64,000 nt of DNA. Source: Neurospora tetrasperma FGSC 2508. Its lineage: Eukaryota; Ascomycota; Sordariomycetes; Sordariales; Sordariaceae. Made by a program: the position numbers and the translations under genes. The notes under the pieces were generated by a model. That model made no database searches. It was not told the DNA's origin and saw only the letters and a list, made by a program, of their open reading frames with translations. Where the stretch lies: the NCBI RefSeq assembly GCF_000213175.1, contig NW_009799179.1, positions 9,701,470 through 9,765,469 on the forward strand, given 5' to 3'. Positions 35,433 to 48,200 of the stretch are shown piece after piece; position 1 is the first letter of the stretch, and every line of letters begins with the position of its first letter.

Positions 35433-38248
35433 GGAGGAGGTGCAGCTGCACGTCGGCCCTACTTAACTTCCTGCCGTCTAGTCTACCATAGTCGGCCTGT
35501 TAAAACATTAAGTCGCTGTTGTTGATCGATTGTTGCCTCATAATCCGTCGTGCCTGAGAAGGTTTGAGAGCGTTCGTGGCGTTACCATCAGAAGATGCGG
35601 CATCTCATTGATAAAATAACACTCGATCGCTTGTCGATGATGATGATGGTAGCCGAGAGCACCTGGCAGCTGTGAGCGACCGGGGCGATTGAAATGGTGG
35701 GGTTCGATGCAGTGCAGTGGTCAATGCACGGGTACGCGGTGTACATACAGCCAATGATCGATGCGACCTTTCAGTTTCGCGTCGGTGTCTAGTTGAGGCG
35801 ACCCCCCTTGTGGGTCTCGTTTGCAGCCAACCTGCGTTTAACTCGCAGGTACAAATATCGAAGGTATACCCCACAATGTACAAAATGTAATTAAATATAT
35901 ATAAGCTCAACATTTTATGATATATACTTAATGTATATATTATATATAAATTCAATATTCTAATACTACTTATATAATACTTTTAGAAGTCTTATTAATT
36001 ATAAAAGAAATTGTAAGGATATTAATATTTTTTTTTTAAAACGAATATCAGATAGAAGATAAAAAGTAAATATACTAAGCGAACTATTAGAAGGAGGGTT
36101 TAAAAATTGAAAATTACTGTTTGATTTTTATTTTTTCTCTCCCTTAATAATATTATTAATAACTACCACTATATTAACTAAATATACTCTTGAAGTAAAT
36201 TAATTAATTTCCATAGGGTTTCTACAACCTCTTTTTTTCTGTAGGGTTTTCGCAGAATTAATTTCTTTTCTATACAAATTTTGCAGGGTTGACTTTTTTT
36301 TATATAGTTTTTATAAGGTTAATTTTTTTCTTACTTTCTTTTCAAATATAAAGTAATATAATTTTTTTGGAAAGTCTTTAATAAATACTAGAAGTTTAAA
36401 ACTTAGCCGAAAGGTTTGCCTGCGGTTATAGTTATAATTAATATACTACCTGCCAGAATAAGTATAGAGTTTTTTAAATCTTATAAAAGCGTTGGAGACT
36501 ATTTAGAAACCTCTTACTAACCCTTTATTTTTACTAAAATAAATGATACCGTACGGCCGAACTTTACTTATATAAGAAGTTCTATTATATATTAGCCGAT
36601 GGTAATAATATTTATTTTCATACTAAAATAATAAATAAGAACGCTCTTTATTACTATTATAAAAATAAATATAATATTATTTTAGGTATTAAAAAGGACG
36701 AATTTATGAGTATAAATATTAATAATCGTTCCAACTATAATAAATAAACTATAGTTATTAGTAAATTAATACTTTCCCCTATATTTTCTAAAGGGTTTAT
36801 CGGAGGGTTTAGAATAAAATTTGAAAGGGGTAATTAAGGGTAAAAAAACCGCTAATGAATATAAATATAATATGGCTTAATATAAATTATTAAAATATAT
36901 TTTGAATACTATTACTATAGATATTATAATATTTAATAAATAAATCGCTAAACTTAAGAAAGCGGTATCCTCCCCGGCCAAAAAGAAATTTAAACGCGCC
37001 TTAGAGCGCTAAACTATTATCCAAACTACTATTATTAAAATTAAATACCGCACTATAGTTTCTAGGGGGGTTTAGAGGGGTATATATAAGGATTATAAAG
37101 GGCCTTTAAAACGCTTAAAAACTCCTAAAAAAAACCCTTAGGAAACTATTTAGAAACCCTTTAAAAATATTTTGGAAACCCTTTACTAATATATTATTAA
37201 AAGCTAAAAAAACCGCTATTAAAGCTATTTATACTGAGGGTATTAAATACGAATAGTGTAAGGAGGTAAAGGTTTGTAAATGTATTATCTATTATATAAA
37301 GTATAATATTATATTTAAATAAAAGTTTAGAAAGGATTTTAAAAGCCCTCTTATTAATAATACCCGTAAGGCTTTTTGCTAGTTTACTAATATAAACGTT
37401 AATTTAAACGAATTATTAAATAGCGGAAAATACTATTCCGGCTATAGATACTCTAGGCGTAAACTTTTATCCCCTTTTTTAACCCCTTTAATATCTACTT
37501 TTTTAGGGGTTATTAAAAGCTTATTAATTTCTTAAAAACCCTGGCTAATTAGTAAATTTATAATTACCTTTTACAATTATAAGAATATATAAAACTATTA
37601 CTTAATTCGCTCCTTTAGCATTCTAAAGGATATTATTGTTATTATTAATATAGTAGGTATAAAACTCTATTATAAGAATGTAGAGGTTTAAAACTTTGTA
37701 AAAGTGACTATGTAAATTAAATATACTAAATACAATTTAAAGAAATATATTAACGAACGCTATTAATATTATACTATTAATAAAATATATTTCAAACCCG
37801 AGGATAATAATAATAATAAGGACGAGGGTAGTAAGGCCGATACTAGTAATACCTAATTTTAAAGTTGGGTAGGGGTTTTTTAATAATTAGTTATAAATTT
37901 CCTATAATCTTCTTATAATATTTTTCTTAATAAAATTAAAGCGTAGGTGTAGGCTGGAAAAAGGGTTCAAAAACGGTTCCGGAAGGGTTTTAAAAAGGTT
38001 TTAAAAGGGTTTATAAACGGTTAATAATCAGTTTCTAGAGGGTTATTTCCTTATTTTAAAGGGGTTATTAAAGGGTTATTATATAGTTATAAAGTAATAT
38101 ATTATAATATTACATAGAATTTAGTATTCCGTTCCTACCGCCTAATAATATTTAATTCTTACCCTTAATTTAATCTTTGCTTGGTCTTTTCTTATAGTAT
38201 ATTACTATAAAAAAAACCTCTTTAATTTTTATATACGTAGTCTATAAA

Positions 38249-38475
38249 TACTAAGTTTTTTTAGGAAAAAAATTTTTTGCTAAGTTTTTTTTCAAAGAAT
38301 CCAAAAAAGAAATCGCCTAGTTTTTTTTTAAATAAAATAAAAAGAAATCGCTAAGTTCTTTTTAAAGAAAATAAAAAAAAACCGCTAAGTTTTTTTTTTT
38401 AAGAAAATATAAAAAAATCGCTAAGTTGTTTTTTCAAAAAAAAATAAAATAATTCGCTAAGTTTTTTTTCTAAAA
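38249..38475. repeat. ~35-bp tandem repeat, about six copies
   Basis: The word CGCTAAGTTTTT recurs at about 38,279, 38,314, 38,349, 38,383, 38,419 and 38,455, a spacing of 34-36 bp; a diverged unit begins near 38,249. Each unit has a T-run followed by an A-run, so single units can fold as hairpins. Confidence 0.75.
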
Positions 38476-41400
38476 GAGATTATAAGAAAATTATTAAATT
38501 TTATGATTTGTTTATAAAAAGAAACATGAATTATTGAATACTTTTTAATAATAGAAATTTAAAAAAATTATTTATTTTTCCTTTTTTAAAAGAATTGGAA
38601 ATTATTTTATGATTTATAAATAAGACTAATTAATCACTTTTAAAATAAATAATAAAAGAAATATTAAAATTAAAATCTCTATAAAGAATATTAATTATAT
38701 AGAAGTAAGTTAAATAATTAAGTCTCTAATTATAAAATATTTGAATTAAAATTATTTATTTATATATATATATACGTTTAACGCCGTACGGTTTTCCCCT
38801 CCAGAGAATTGGAGAAGAACCCCATGCTGATAAAACACTATAGTTATATAGTATAGGGTAAAAGATTATTATTATTATTATATATATATGTATTTATTTT
38901 TATAAAAGGTTCAAATATAAAAGAAAGTAAAAAAAAAGAACAATTTTCCTTTTTTATAAAAAAGAATATTATTATTATTTCTCTTTCAAATACTTAAATT
39001 ATATTTTATAATTAAGAACTATATAGAAATATCTATAGAAACAAATATCTTCAAATTATAGCATATTAAATAGATAAAATAGGTATATATATATATACTT
39101 TATATATTCTATTAAAAACTTAAATAAATTTTGAAAATTGTATGAAAACTAATTCTTTCTCTTTAATAATAATAAAAATATAATCATTATAATAATATTA
39201 ACAATTGATAAAAAAAGGTTCCAATTTTGAATTTTTACAATTTTATTAAATTATTTATAAAATATGAATAATTTAATAAAAGAGAATTTAAATTATATTA
39301 AATGCTCTTAAGAGTATGAAAAAATTACCTTCTTTTAAATATAATATATTATCGTTTAAATAAAAAAGACTGAATAAAAAGGTTTATTCTTTTCTAAACT
39401 AGAAATAAGAATTATAATTTTCTTTTTTAATTTTATTAGATTTTATTTATATAAAAAATACGTGATTTCTGAAATAAAATATATGGTTAAACTTTAATAT
39501 AATTATATTTTAATTATATACTATAATTTACAAAGTATTCACTAACTCTTTACAATCTATATTTCAATAACAATTTATAAATAGTTTAGCCTAACTACTA
39601 ACTATATATAGTACCAAACGCGCGTCCTATATACTATTCTATATAGATTATCTATATAAGTAAGGGGTTTTTTATATTGAAATAACCCTATAATAAATAT
39701 TTATAGACTAATTACTAATATAAAGTAGGGTAGTTGTATAATTATCTCCTACATTGAAGTATATTATTACTTTCCCGCTTTTAAGAGAATGATAATTATT
39801 ATATATAATATTATTAAGCGCTTTCTTACTATGCGTAAACTTTATACTTATTTCGAAATATACTATAATTAAAAGCGGACAATCGCGTCGCTTTATAATA
39901 ATAAACCCTCTACCTTGATTATTTTGAAGAGAAAGCATATATTGGAAAACTATATAATTTAATTAATACTAGACTAAGATTTATAATTTAAAATACTATA
40001 ATAGGTTTCTCCAAACCCTTTTAACTAATATAGAATATTCCGAATAATAGCGCTATTATAATTATAAATAATTAGAAGAACTAATTCTTACAATCGAATC
40101 TACAAATAATACAAATATAAAAATAAATTTATATAAATAATACATCAACTATATAATTATAATTCATTTTATATAGTATAACTATATAAATAACCTTATA
40201 TATTTATTAATATGAATTATTATTAATATACGTATATAAATTACGGACACTACCTCCCTTTATTCTATTCCAATATAGAACGATAGAGGTTTAGAAACTA
40301 ATTTTTAAAATTATAAAAGTTAAGAATCTTATACTATTTTCGAATATTCGAATATTAATTCGGAAGGCCGAGCTGAGCCGAACCTTAAATAGAGTAATAT
40401 ATCTACGGACAATAATATAAATCTTTCTTATACTATACTAACGGGTAACCTACTATTAAATAACGCCTATTTAATACAAATACTATATACCTTCTTTGCC
40501 AGTAGAAGGTAATAACGTATCGGTAGTATCCTTAAATTCCTACTGGCCTAAATATCGCCCCACCTATGGACAAAGCAAAGAATTAATTATAGATTCCCAA
40601 AATAACCCTCTGGACTAGAACGTACTCGGGCCTCTACAAATTAACCTCTCTACCGAATTACTAGTTATTAGCAATAATATAAATAAGTACTTATTACTAT
40701 TAAATAGATAATAATAATAAATTTTACGTAAATTTATTAAACTATAATAAAAGACCCAACTAATATTAACTCTTATAATAAATATTAAAGTTATAGGGAT
40801 AAATACTACAAAGGTACTAATATTATAAGCTTTTATATTTATATACCCTACTAATCTTCCTTAAATTACCCTCTTAAAACGAATTATTTAAATAAGGACT
40901 ATAATATAATTAAATTCTAAATATACTAACTCTAAGAATAGGTAAATAATAATAATAGCTAATAAATTGGAAAGCAGCCTAAAAAGAGTAGAAATAAAGA
41001 CAGTGGAAATATTATATAAAAATAGTATAGAATATAATTGCCGAAAATATTTTATATTTTTTTCTAGTCTTTTTATTTAATTAGTATACAATTTATATTA
41101 TTCATTTATAAATATATTCTTTAATAAAATTAAAATATTATATACCTAAAACCTTATTCTACTGCCTATTTCCTTTGGCCCTACTAATGTATGATTAATA
41201 CTATACTTACGCCTTTTTATTACCTCTATAATACAAAACTAATAGAACCTTTACAATACCTCTAATCTTAATTTCCTATAGCCTAAATTCCGTTTAGACT
41301 TATTCTCTTACTAAAATTACAACCTCCTTAATTTATAATATCCTTATCTTTGCCGGCTATTATAATATTACTTTCAAAAGTTATATTCCGCCCCACCCCA

Positions 41401-41718
41401 CTACTAGCTCCACCTAGAACTTAATTATTACTACTATAAAATTATTATATATTATAAAATTAATTAAATTTACTATTTCATATTACGTTACTTTAAACTA
41501 AAACTATAATTCTAACCTCCGGTTCTCTTCCCGCTTAATCTTTAATTTAATTTATTTAAGAGTCTTTTTCACCTCTACCTTATATTTTTCTACTTTGATT
41601 ATTTCTTTCTCTTTTTTAATTAAATAGTTTTATTTTTCAAAAACTTCGCTATCAATAGTAGCTATTCGTTCTTAATATTCAACTTCGGCTAAATTAAATT
41701 TATAGGCCTTTCCTTTAC

Positions 41719-41933
41719 TGATGCGGGAGCTCTGGAGTATGTGAAAATATAGTATTATAAAGGTTAATACCTCGAAAAGAGGTTTCTAAGATAGACTGCC
41801 CTGACGGTGGGATAGATATATCCCGTGGTAGTCTTATTTTATTGGGCGTTCCGGCAGGCAAGTGCCTGCTGGGCGGGGTTGGTCCATGACCTTCACCTCC
41901 AGAGATCTATGTAAATACATGGGTCCGGTATCA
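41719..41933. mobile_element. Solo LTR-like insertion, not mutated
   Basis: A 215-bp segment of ordinary base composition inside the AT-rich desert. It starts TGATGCGGGA and ends TCCGGTATCA, imperfect inverted termini (8 of 10 match) with the TG...CA ends of LTRs. It is flanked on both sides by TTTAC (41714-41718 and 41934-41938), a perfect 5-bp target duplication. Inside are three hairpins: ACCTC/GAGGT, GGGATA/TATCCC and GCAGGCA/TGCCTGC. No coding capacity. A solo LTR left by recombination is the best reading; a small non-autonomous element is the alternative. Confidence 0.75.
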
Positions 41934-43162
41934 TTTACCCTTTAGATTTTATTAACGAAGGGTAGTTCGAATATTAACCGTTGCTTATTTAGATACTAAT
42001 TTCTAGTTTACAAATAATATATATTTTCTTATATATACTAAATAATAATTTATTTATAATATTAGTTAAGAGGTAATAATAGATTTATAAGACTTTACTT
42101 ACTTACTACAAATAAGCGCACTAAACGAACTATAAATATTAAATTAATAAATTACATCCTATACTTTATCATTATATAATTTATTATCCCGGCTATACTT
42201 TATACTTATAGTACAAGAAAATTCGCCTTTAATAAAATATTATAATAAAGCGGGTAAAATAGAACTATTCGGTAGTAGTATTATTATTATAATATTCTCC
42301 TTCCTAATAATATTAACGGAGGGAATTAATACTCTAATAAATAGAAAGTCCAAGTTAAAATCCAATTCAGTACTAATAATTATATAATTAATTATAAGGA
42401 TCAGATTACCTAGATCTTTACTATAATAAACCATATCTACCATTTTACTAAATTTAATAATAATTATATTAATATCTCCATCCTTCCCCTTTCCCTTCTT
42501 ATTCTCTAATAAACTATAAATTATACTAGTATAATTTTAATATTATATAGCCTTTATTTACCTTTTACTAAGGCCTAAATAAATTTACTTATAGAAGGGT
42601 TAATAATAAAAGTCGGGTCGTCCTTCTACTAACTATAATAGTATTTCTACTTACTCTATATATAAGAAATACTTTAGAAATTAAAATAATATTGAAAATT
42701 AATTTCATATCGAAAATACGTTTATTATAAAAGAGATTAATATATATTTTATAAAAAAAAAAGAATACTATAATAATATACGCTACAAAGGCTTCAATGA
42801 GGCTCAAATTTTTACTATACGTATAAAAAATACGGTAATTTACTTTTGTAATTTGAATATACTCTAAAATCCCTTAACAAACTTTCCTCAATATACTTAA
42901 AATATTTTTATTAAAAGTAGAAGCCCAAGCTCACTCTAATTTATATTCGGTTAAATTATTAAACCTATCTTAGAACTTACTACCTTCCAATATATAATCT
43001 TCTTAATAGTAGAATTTTTATTAGTTTAAATTTTATTAATAAATAAAGAAGGGGTTAGTAAAACTATAGTAATTTACTAAGAATTATAATATAAATATCT
43101 AACTATTATTTATAATCTTTTATATAGAATATAGACTCTATTAATTGCTATACTATAAAAGA

Positions 43163-43400
43163 TGTCACGGCACTGGCGGACAGGCCTTGGCATAGGGTGC
43201 AGCCGTGTAGCCAGACATGTGACCGACCCATTGCCGGGCCGGCGCACAGGCTCTAGGCCGGCGCACAGGCTCTGGGTCAAAACCCCAGACCCCGCGTGCA
43301 CCTTTGCACGTTTCCCTCTTTTCTTCTTCATCTTGTGATTCTACAATAGACCTGGTATCAACGTGTTAGCTTGCCTCTCGTAACCACGTCGCTCGTGACA
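43163..43400. mobile_element. Second solo LTR-like insertion, not mutated
   Basis: A 238-bp segment of ordinary to GC-rich composition. It starts TGTCACG and ends CGTGACA, perfect 7-bp inverted termini, and is flanked by AAAGA on both sides (43158-43162 and 43401-43405). It carries a tandem pair of GCCGGCGCACAGGCTCT and a CGTGC/GCACG hairpin. It is unrelated at its ends to the other island, so a different family. A weak tRNA T-arm-like piece (CTGGG-TCAAAAC-CCCAG) is present, but no full tRNA. Confidence 0.75.
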
Positions 43401-44071
43401 AAAGACTCTATAATACTATAACTTCGGAAGGCGTATTTAAAATATACTTTATACTCTATTAGTATTTACTATAAATAATACTTCTAAGGACTATAGTTAA
43501 AGTTAGTATTATATAAATAAATACCGAAGGTTAACTATATATTAATAAATATACTACTAAATAGAGTACTTATTAATATACTACCAAGCTATTACTAATC
43601 TATATCCAATATAATAACTTTCTAATAAAAGTTATTGGAACTATAATATTTAGGGTATATATAAAACTATTTTTATAAAATATAATACTTCTTTTTTAGA
43701 ATATAAAAAAGTTCTCGAAAGATTTTAAAATAGAAAATAAAGTAATGACGGTTAATATAAGCTCGTACAAAAATATAAATTATGGGGTATTAATTATAGT
43801 TTAAATAATATTTAAGTAGGAGAATAGTTATACTTAATTTAGAAATATAATTTTTGAATACAAATATAATTTGAAAAAGGGTTAGTAAATCCTTTTAAAA
43901 GATATATTTACTTTAAAGTACTCTGTTTATATTAGTTTATCGAATTATTCTAGAAAGAAACAAATATATAAAAATTACTTTCCCTTCTAATAAAAATATT
44001 AAATATATTAGAACGCTATTAGTAAAAGGTTTAAGAAGGGTAGGTAAAAAGTTTCCAAAGGGTTCCCGAAG

Positions 44072-44557
44072 TGTGACGAACAGGCAGTCTGATCTGCCTA
44101 AGTAAGATAGCTGAAGGTAAAGACTATTAGTACTATTCAGTAAAGCTAAAAGGTTTATAATAAGTATAATTGTAATATTAGTCTCAGTAATAATAATCTA
44201 TTGACTACTATCGAACTATCTAATAATCTGAATTCTCCAGTCGTCCCTTTATACTTCCTAAGTTCATACTTAACTCCTTAGTTCTAAGTATCTATTCATA
44301 ATAATATCCTTACTTACTATAAATACTTATTCACTAGTAAATGCTTACTTACTGTAAACTCTTATTTACTAGTAAATATTTACTTACTATAAACTCTTAC
44401 TCACCCGTAAACACTTATATATAGTAAGCCTATATATAGTAAATTTATATTTATTTATACGCCTTTCTTAACTATTAAGGGTTATATTAGTCGGTTTGGG
44501 TAGGGCTATTGGGTCCCGAGGGCCTAAGCGACCCTTATATTATTTAAGTTCGTAATA
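44072..44557 (-). repeat. LTR (3' LTR of the minus-strand chromovirus)
   Basis: 486 bp, starting TGTGACGAAC and ending GTTCGTAATA (originally ACA by comparison with the other copy). Same length as, and collinear with, the LTR at 51,023. A polypurine tract in the element's strand (complement of 44,563-44,574) lies 5 bp inside it, marking it as the 3' LTR. Nucleotides 44,309-44,430 are 17-18-bp tandem units. Confidence 0.9.
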
Positions 44558-45299
44558 TAATACCCTTCCTCTTTAATTAACGTCCTTAACGGTTTATTAA
44601 TCCTCTAATATTTCTACCCCTTTTCTTATTTTTAGTACTACTCCTTCTATTATTCTATCTATAGTAAATTCTTCCCTTATATATCCGCTATTATATCTAA
44701 CCGTATTTCTAAAAATTTATTTATATTATCCGGGCGGCGTCGAAACTTGTTGGTTTATATTGAATTTTTTAGTTTTATAATTATACTTTACTAACGTTAT
44801 TCCGATTATAAACTTATTTATAAGAAACTTCCTAAATACCCGAAATATAGCGAATACGTCCGTAGCGCCCACCCTTACAAAAAAGTTAATTATAATTTAG
44901 AATATAAATTACCTATTATTACCTAATTAGTTCCTTTATTAATATTATAGTAGCGCGAATAATCGTAGAAAATAAAAAATTGAAATAGGAGTAGGAAGTA
45001 TTATTAAAAATAATATAGGATAATATTTTTCGTTTTAGCGGAAGTAAAGCGCTAATAGAAAGAATTAGTAATTAAAGTTAGTAATATATCCCGGGTCGCT
45101 ACAACCGAATTAGAAGTATAGGAGGAAGAGGATAGAGCTACCGGGAAGGAATTTAAACTTTTATTTAAAGAGCCTTCAGCAGGGATATTTATTTCTTCTA
45201 TTTTTATAATTATAAATTAAATTTCGTTAAATATATCGGCCTTCCCCTCTTCTTAATTAAATAGTCCTTTTATTCCAGTCGATCCGGATTCCTCCAATA

Positions 45300-48200
45300 G
45301 AATTCCTCTAGCTTTTTAGGGTAATTTAAATACCTAACGGGTTCTTACATATTATTTTCGGGTCTAAATCCTTTTTATTTAATAAGGTATTCTAATTCCC
45401 TATTTTCTAAAATTAAATCTAAAATTTATTCTATATTTTATTTTTCTTCCTTATCTTCAATATTAGTTTGTATATTAACCCACGCGTTTTTAGGTGCCGG
45501 TTTTAATAGTACAATATAGAATAAATGTAACCTTAGTTTTATAGTATTAGGAATATTTAATTAATATATTATATTGGAGATTTTCTTCTTAATTTTAAAT
45601 AGTCCTACCCGTCGGTCGTTAAACTTCTTATTTAGCCTTTTTATCCTAAAGTTTCTAATTAATAAAAGGACTTTATCCCCCTCCTTAAAGCAAAGTCCCT
45701 CGAACTTTTTTAAGTTAAAATACCAGCTCATTTTTTATTAAACGAATTCTAATTCCTCCTTAAATTTCTTATATAATATATATAATTTTCCGGCCTTAAC
45801 TAAAGCCCGGGGGACGTTCGTATTTAATCCTTCTACAAATTCCAATTTATATTTATAATTAGTAAAGAAAGGTAAAACTTTAGTAATTTCTATAGGGGAG
45901 GTATTATATACCAATTGTACTATAAATAGCAATTCTACTTAATTACTCTATTTAAAATTAACATAATTCCTCAAATATTATTCTATAATCTAATTAATCC
46001 TTTCTATTTATCTGTCCGTCTACGGGTAATAGGCTATTAATATTTTACTCTTAGTACCGAATTTAATTATTAACGTTTATTAGAATTTGGATACGAATTT
46101 AATATTTTTATCCATAATTTATTCCTTCGGCCAACCGTATACCGAAGTAACATTACAATAAATTATATTTATAAATTACTCTACTAATTATATCTCTTTA
46201 TAGGGTAAAAAATAACTTTATTTAATTAGCCTATTTACTATTATTAAAATACTATTATAGGTAATTCCTATTATAGTATTTATAGACGGTAGTAATTTAG
46301 TAATGAAATTTATAGTTATTAAACTCTATAGCCGTTTTACGATTTTTAAGGGTTCGAAGAATCTATATAGCTTATATTTTATAACCCTAGTTTTACTATA
46401 GCGCTTATAGGCCTACAATATTCGAGCTACTTCGTTTTTTATTCTTAGAAAATCGTAATATTATTATATCCGTACTATAATTTTTATAATACCTATATAT
46501 CCTCCTATTTTGGACGTATATATTCCTATAATAAAATCTTTACGTTACTTTAGCTATACATAGGCCTTATTATAGTACTATAGTTTATTATTCTAGAAGA
46601 CGACTCCGTCTTTTTAATTATCTTCCTATCTCTATTATTCTTCTAGTATAACAATAATAGTATAAAATTTAGGGTCTTACAATTTAACCCTATAGATAGT
46701 ACAATATTTTACCTATTTTTATAAAAGGTATATAAATAATTTATTTAATTATTCCTAAAATAAAAGTATAAAGGCTTTTATAATATTTTTTATATAGTCC
46801 GTTCGACGGTTCAAAGCGTTGGTACGGGCGTTTTCCAATCCCTTCTTGTAATTAATTTTAAAATTGAATTCCGATAAGAATTTAGCCCAATATATCTAAC
46901 GGCTATTAAGTACCTTAATAGTTATAAAGTATTGGAAATTATTATAGTCTATATAGATTTATACTTTATATATAGTTTTACTAAAATATAGCTTCCATTC
47001 TTAAAATACTTCAATAATAATTAAGAATTCCTTATTATAAATAGGGTAATTACAATAGGGCCCTTCTAACTTCTTAGAAAAGAAGGTTATAGGGTAAAAT
47101 TTTCCTTAATCGTTATATTATTCTAATTATCTTTTAATAGTATAGTCTAATATATTAATTTCTACTTCGAAAGGTTTATTTAAATTAGGAAGCTTTAGTA
47201 TAAAGTTTATAATAATTACGTTGCAAATAGTTTTAAAGGCTACTTCTTCTTCCTTTCCCTATATAAAAGCAACCTCTTTCTTCGTAAATTCGTATAATAA
47301 TCTAATAATTTTCCTATAATTATATATAAATATACAGTAAAAATTAGTAAATCTTAGGAACCTATAAATATTTATTATATTCCTAGGGATTAACTAATTC
47401 CGTATAGCTTCTACCTTACTTAATTCTATCCTAACCTTATTCTCTAAAATTAGATACCTAAGAAATACGGTTTCTTTTATATAGAATTCGCTTTTCTCTA
47501 TATTAATTGAAAGTTTATATTCATATAGTACATCTAGTACTTTTTTTATATATTCCTTATATTCTACTAAAGTTTTAGAATAAATAAGAATATTATTTAA
47601 ATAGTAAATAGCGAATTTATCGAAGTACGGGCAAATTGTATAATCGATAATAAATTGGAATATTATAGGTATATTAATTAACCCGAAGGGTATAATAAAG
47701 TACTTATAATATCCGTAGGGTATACGAAATACTATTTTCTATTTATTACCTTCTTTAATTCGGATATAGGTATAAATAATAAGTAAATTAAAGCGCGTAA
47801 AGTATTATACTCCTCCTAATTAACTTTGGATATATAAAATTAGGGGTAGGGGATAATTATTTTTTATAGTCTCTTAATTTAATTGCCTATAATTAATATA
47901 AAGGCATAACTTTTTATCCTTCTTCAGTATAAAGAGGATAGGGTACCCTATTAATAATATAAATTCCTAAATATATCTTCGTTCTAAATTTTTGTTTAAA
48001 TACTTCTTTAATTCCGCGTTTTATTTTTCGTTAATATAATATATCTTAAAGAATTTAAATTTAATTCCTTCCTTAAGTTTAATCTTATAGTCCTATAGTC
48101 CGTATAGTAGTAATCCTTCAAAATATTTATTAACGAAAGCCGGGTATCCTTAATATTCTATTAGGATTACTGTCTTCGGTTTCTCCGCTTATTAATTCTA

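Larger units (their letters stand above)
33075..35874. other. Intergenic up to the AT-rich desert
   Basis: 2.8 kb of normal-composition DNA before the AT-rich block. It includes the promoter of the 764-aa gene, whose leader is C/T-skewed, plus microsatellites (CGGT at 33,332-33,352; TCAA at 33,884-33,907; GA at 35,415-35,432) and an ACATCA/ACAACA array. No coding frame here is convincing. Confidence 0.5.

Noticed and set aside
43250-43300. tRNA-like T-arm in the 43-kb island
   Set aside because: No matching acceptor, D or anticodon arms could be placed around it.
43110-43331. 73-aa minus-strand frame over the GC-rich island
   Set aside because: Coincides with a 238-bp insertion with target duplications; a by-product of normal composition among stops.
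45738-45932. Possible live integrase fragment
   Set aside because: It is only the longest stop-free piece of a dead pol gene with stops on both sides.
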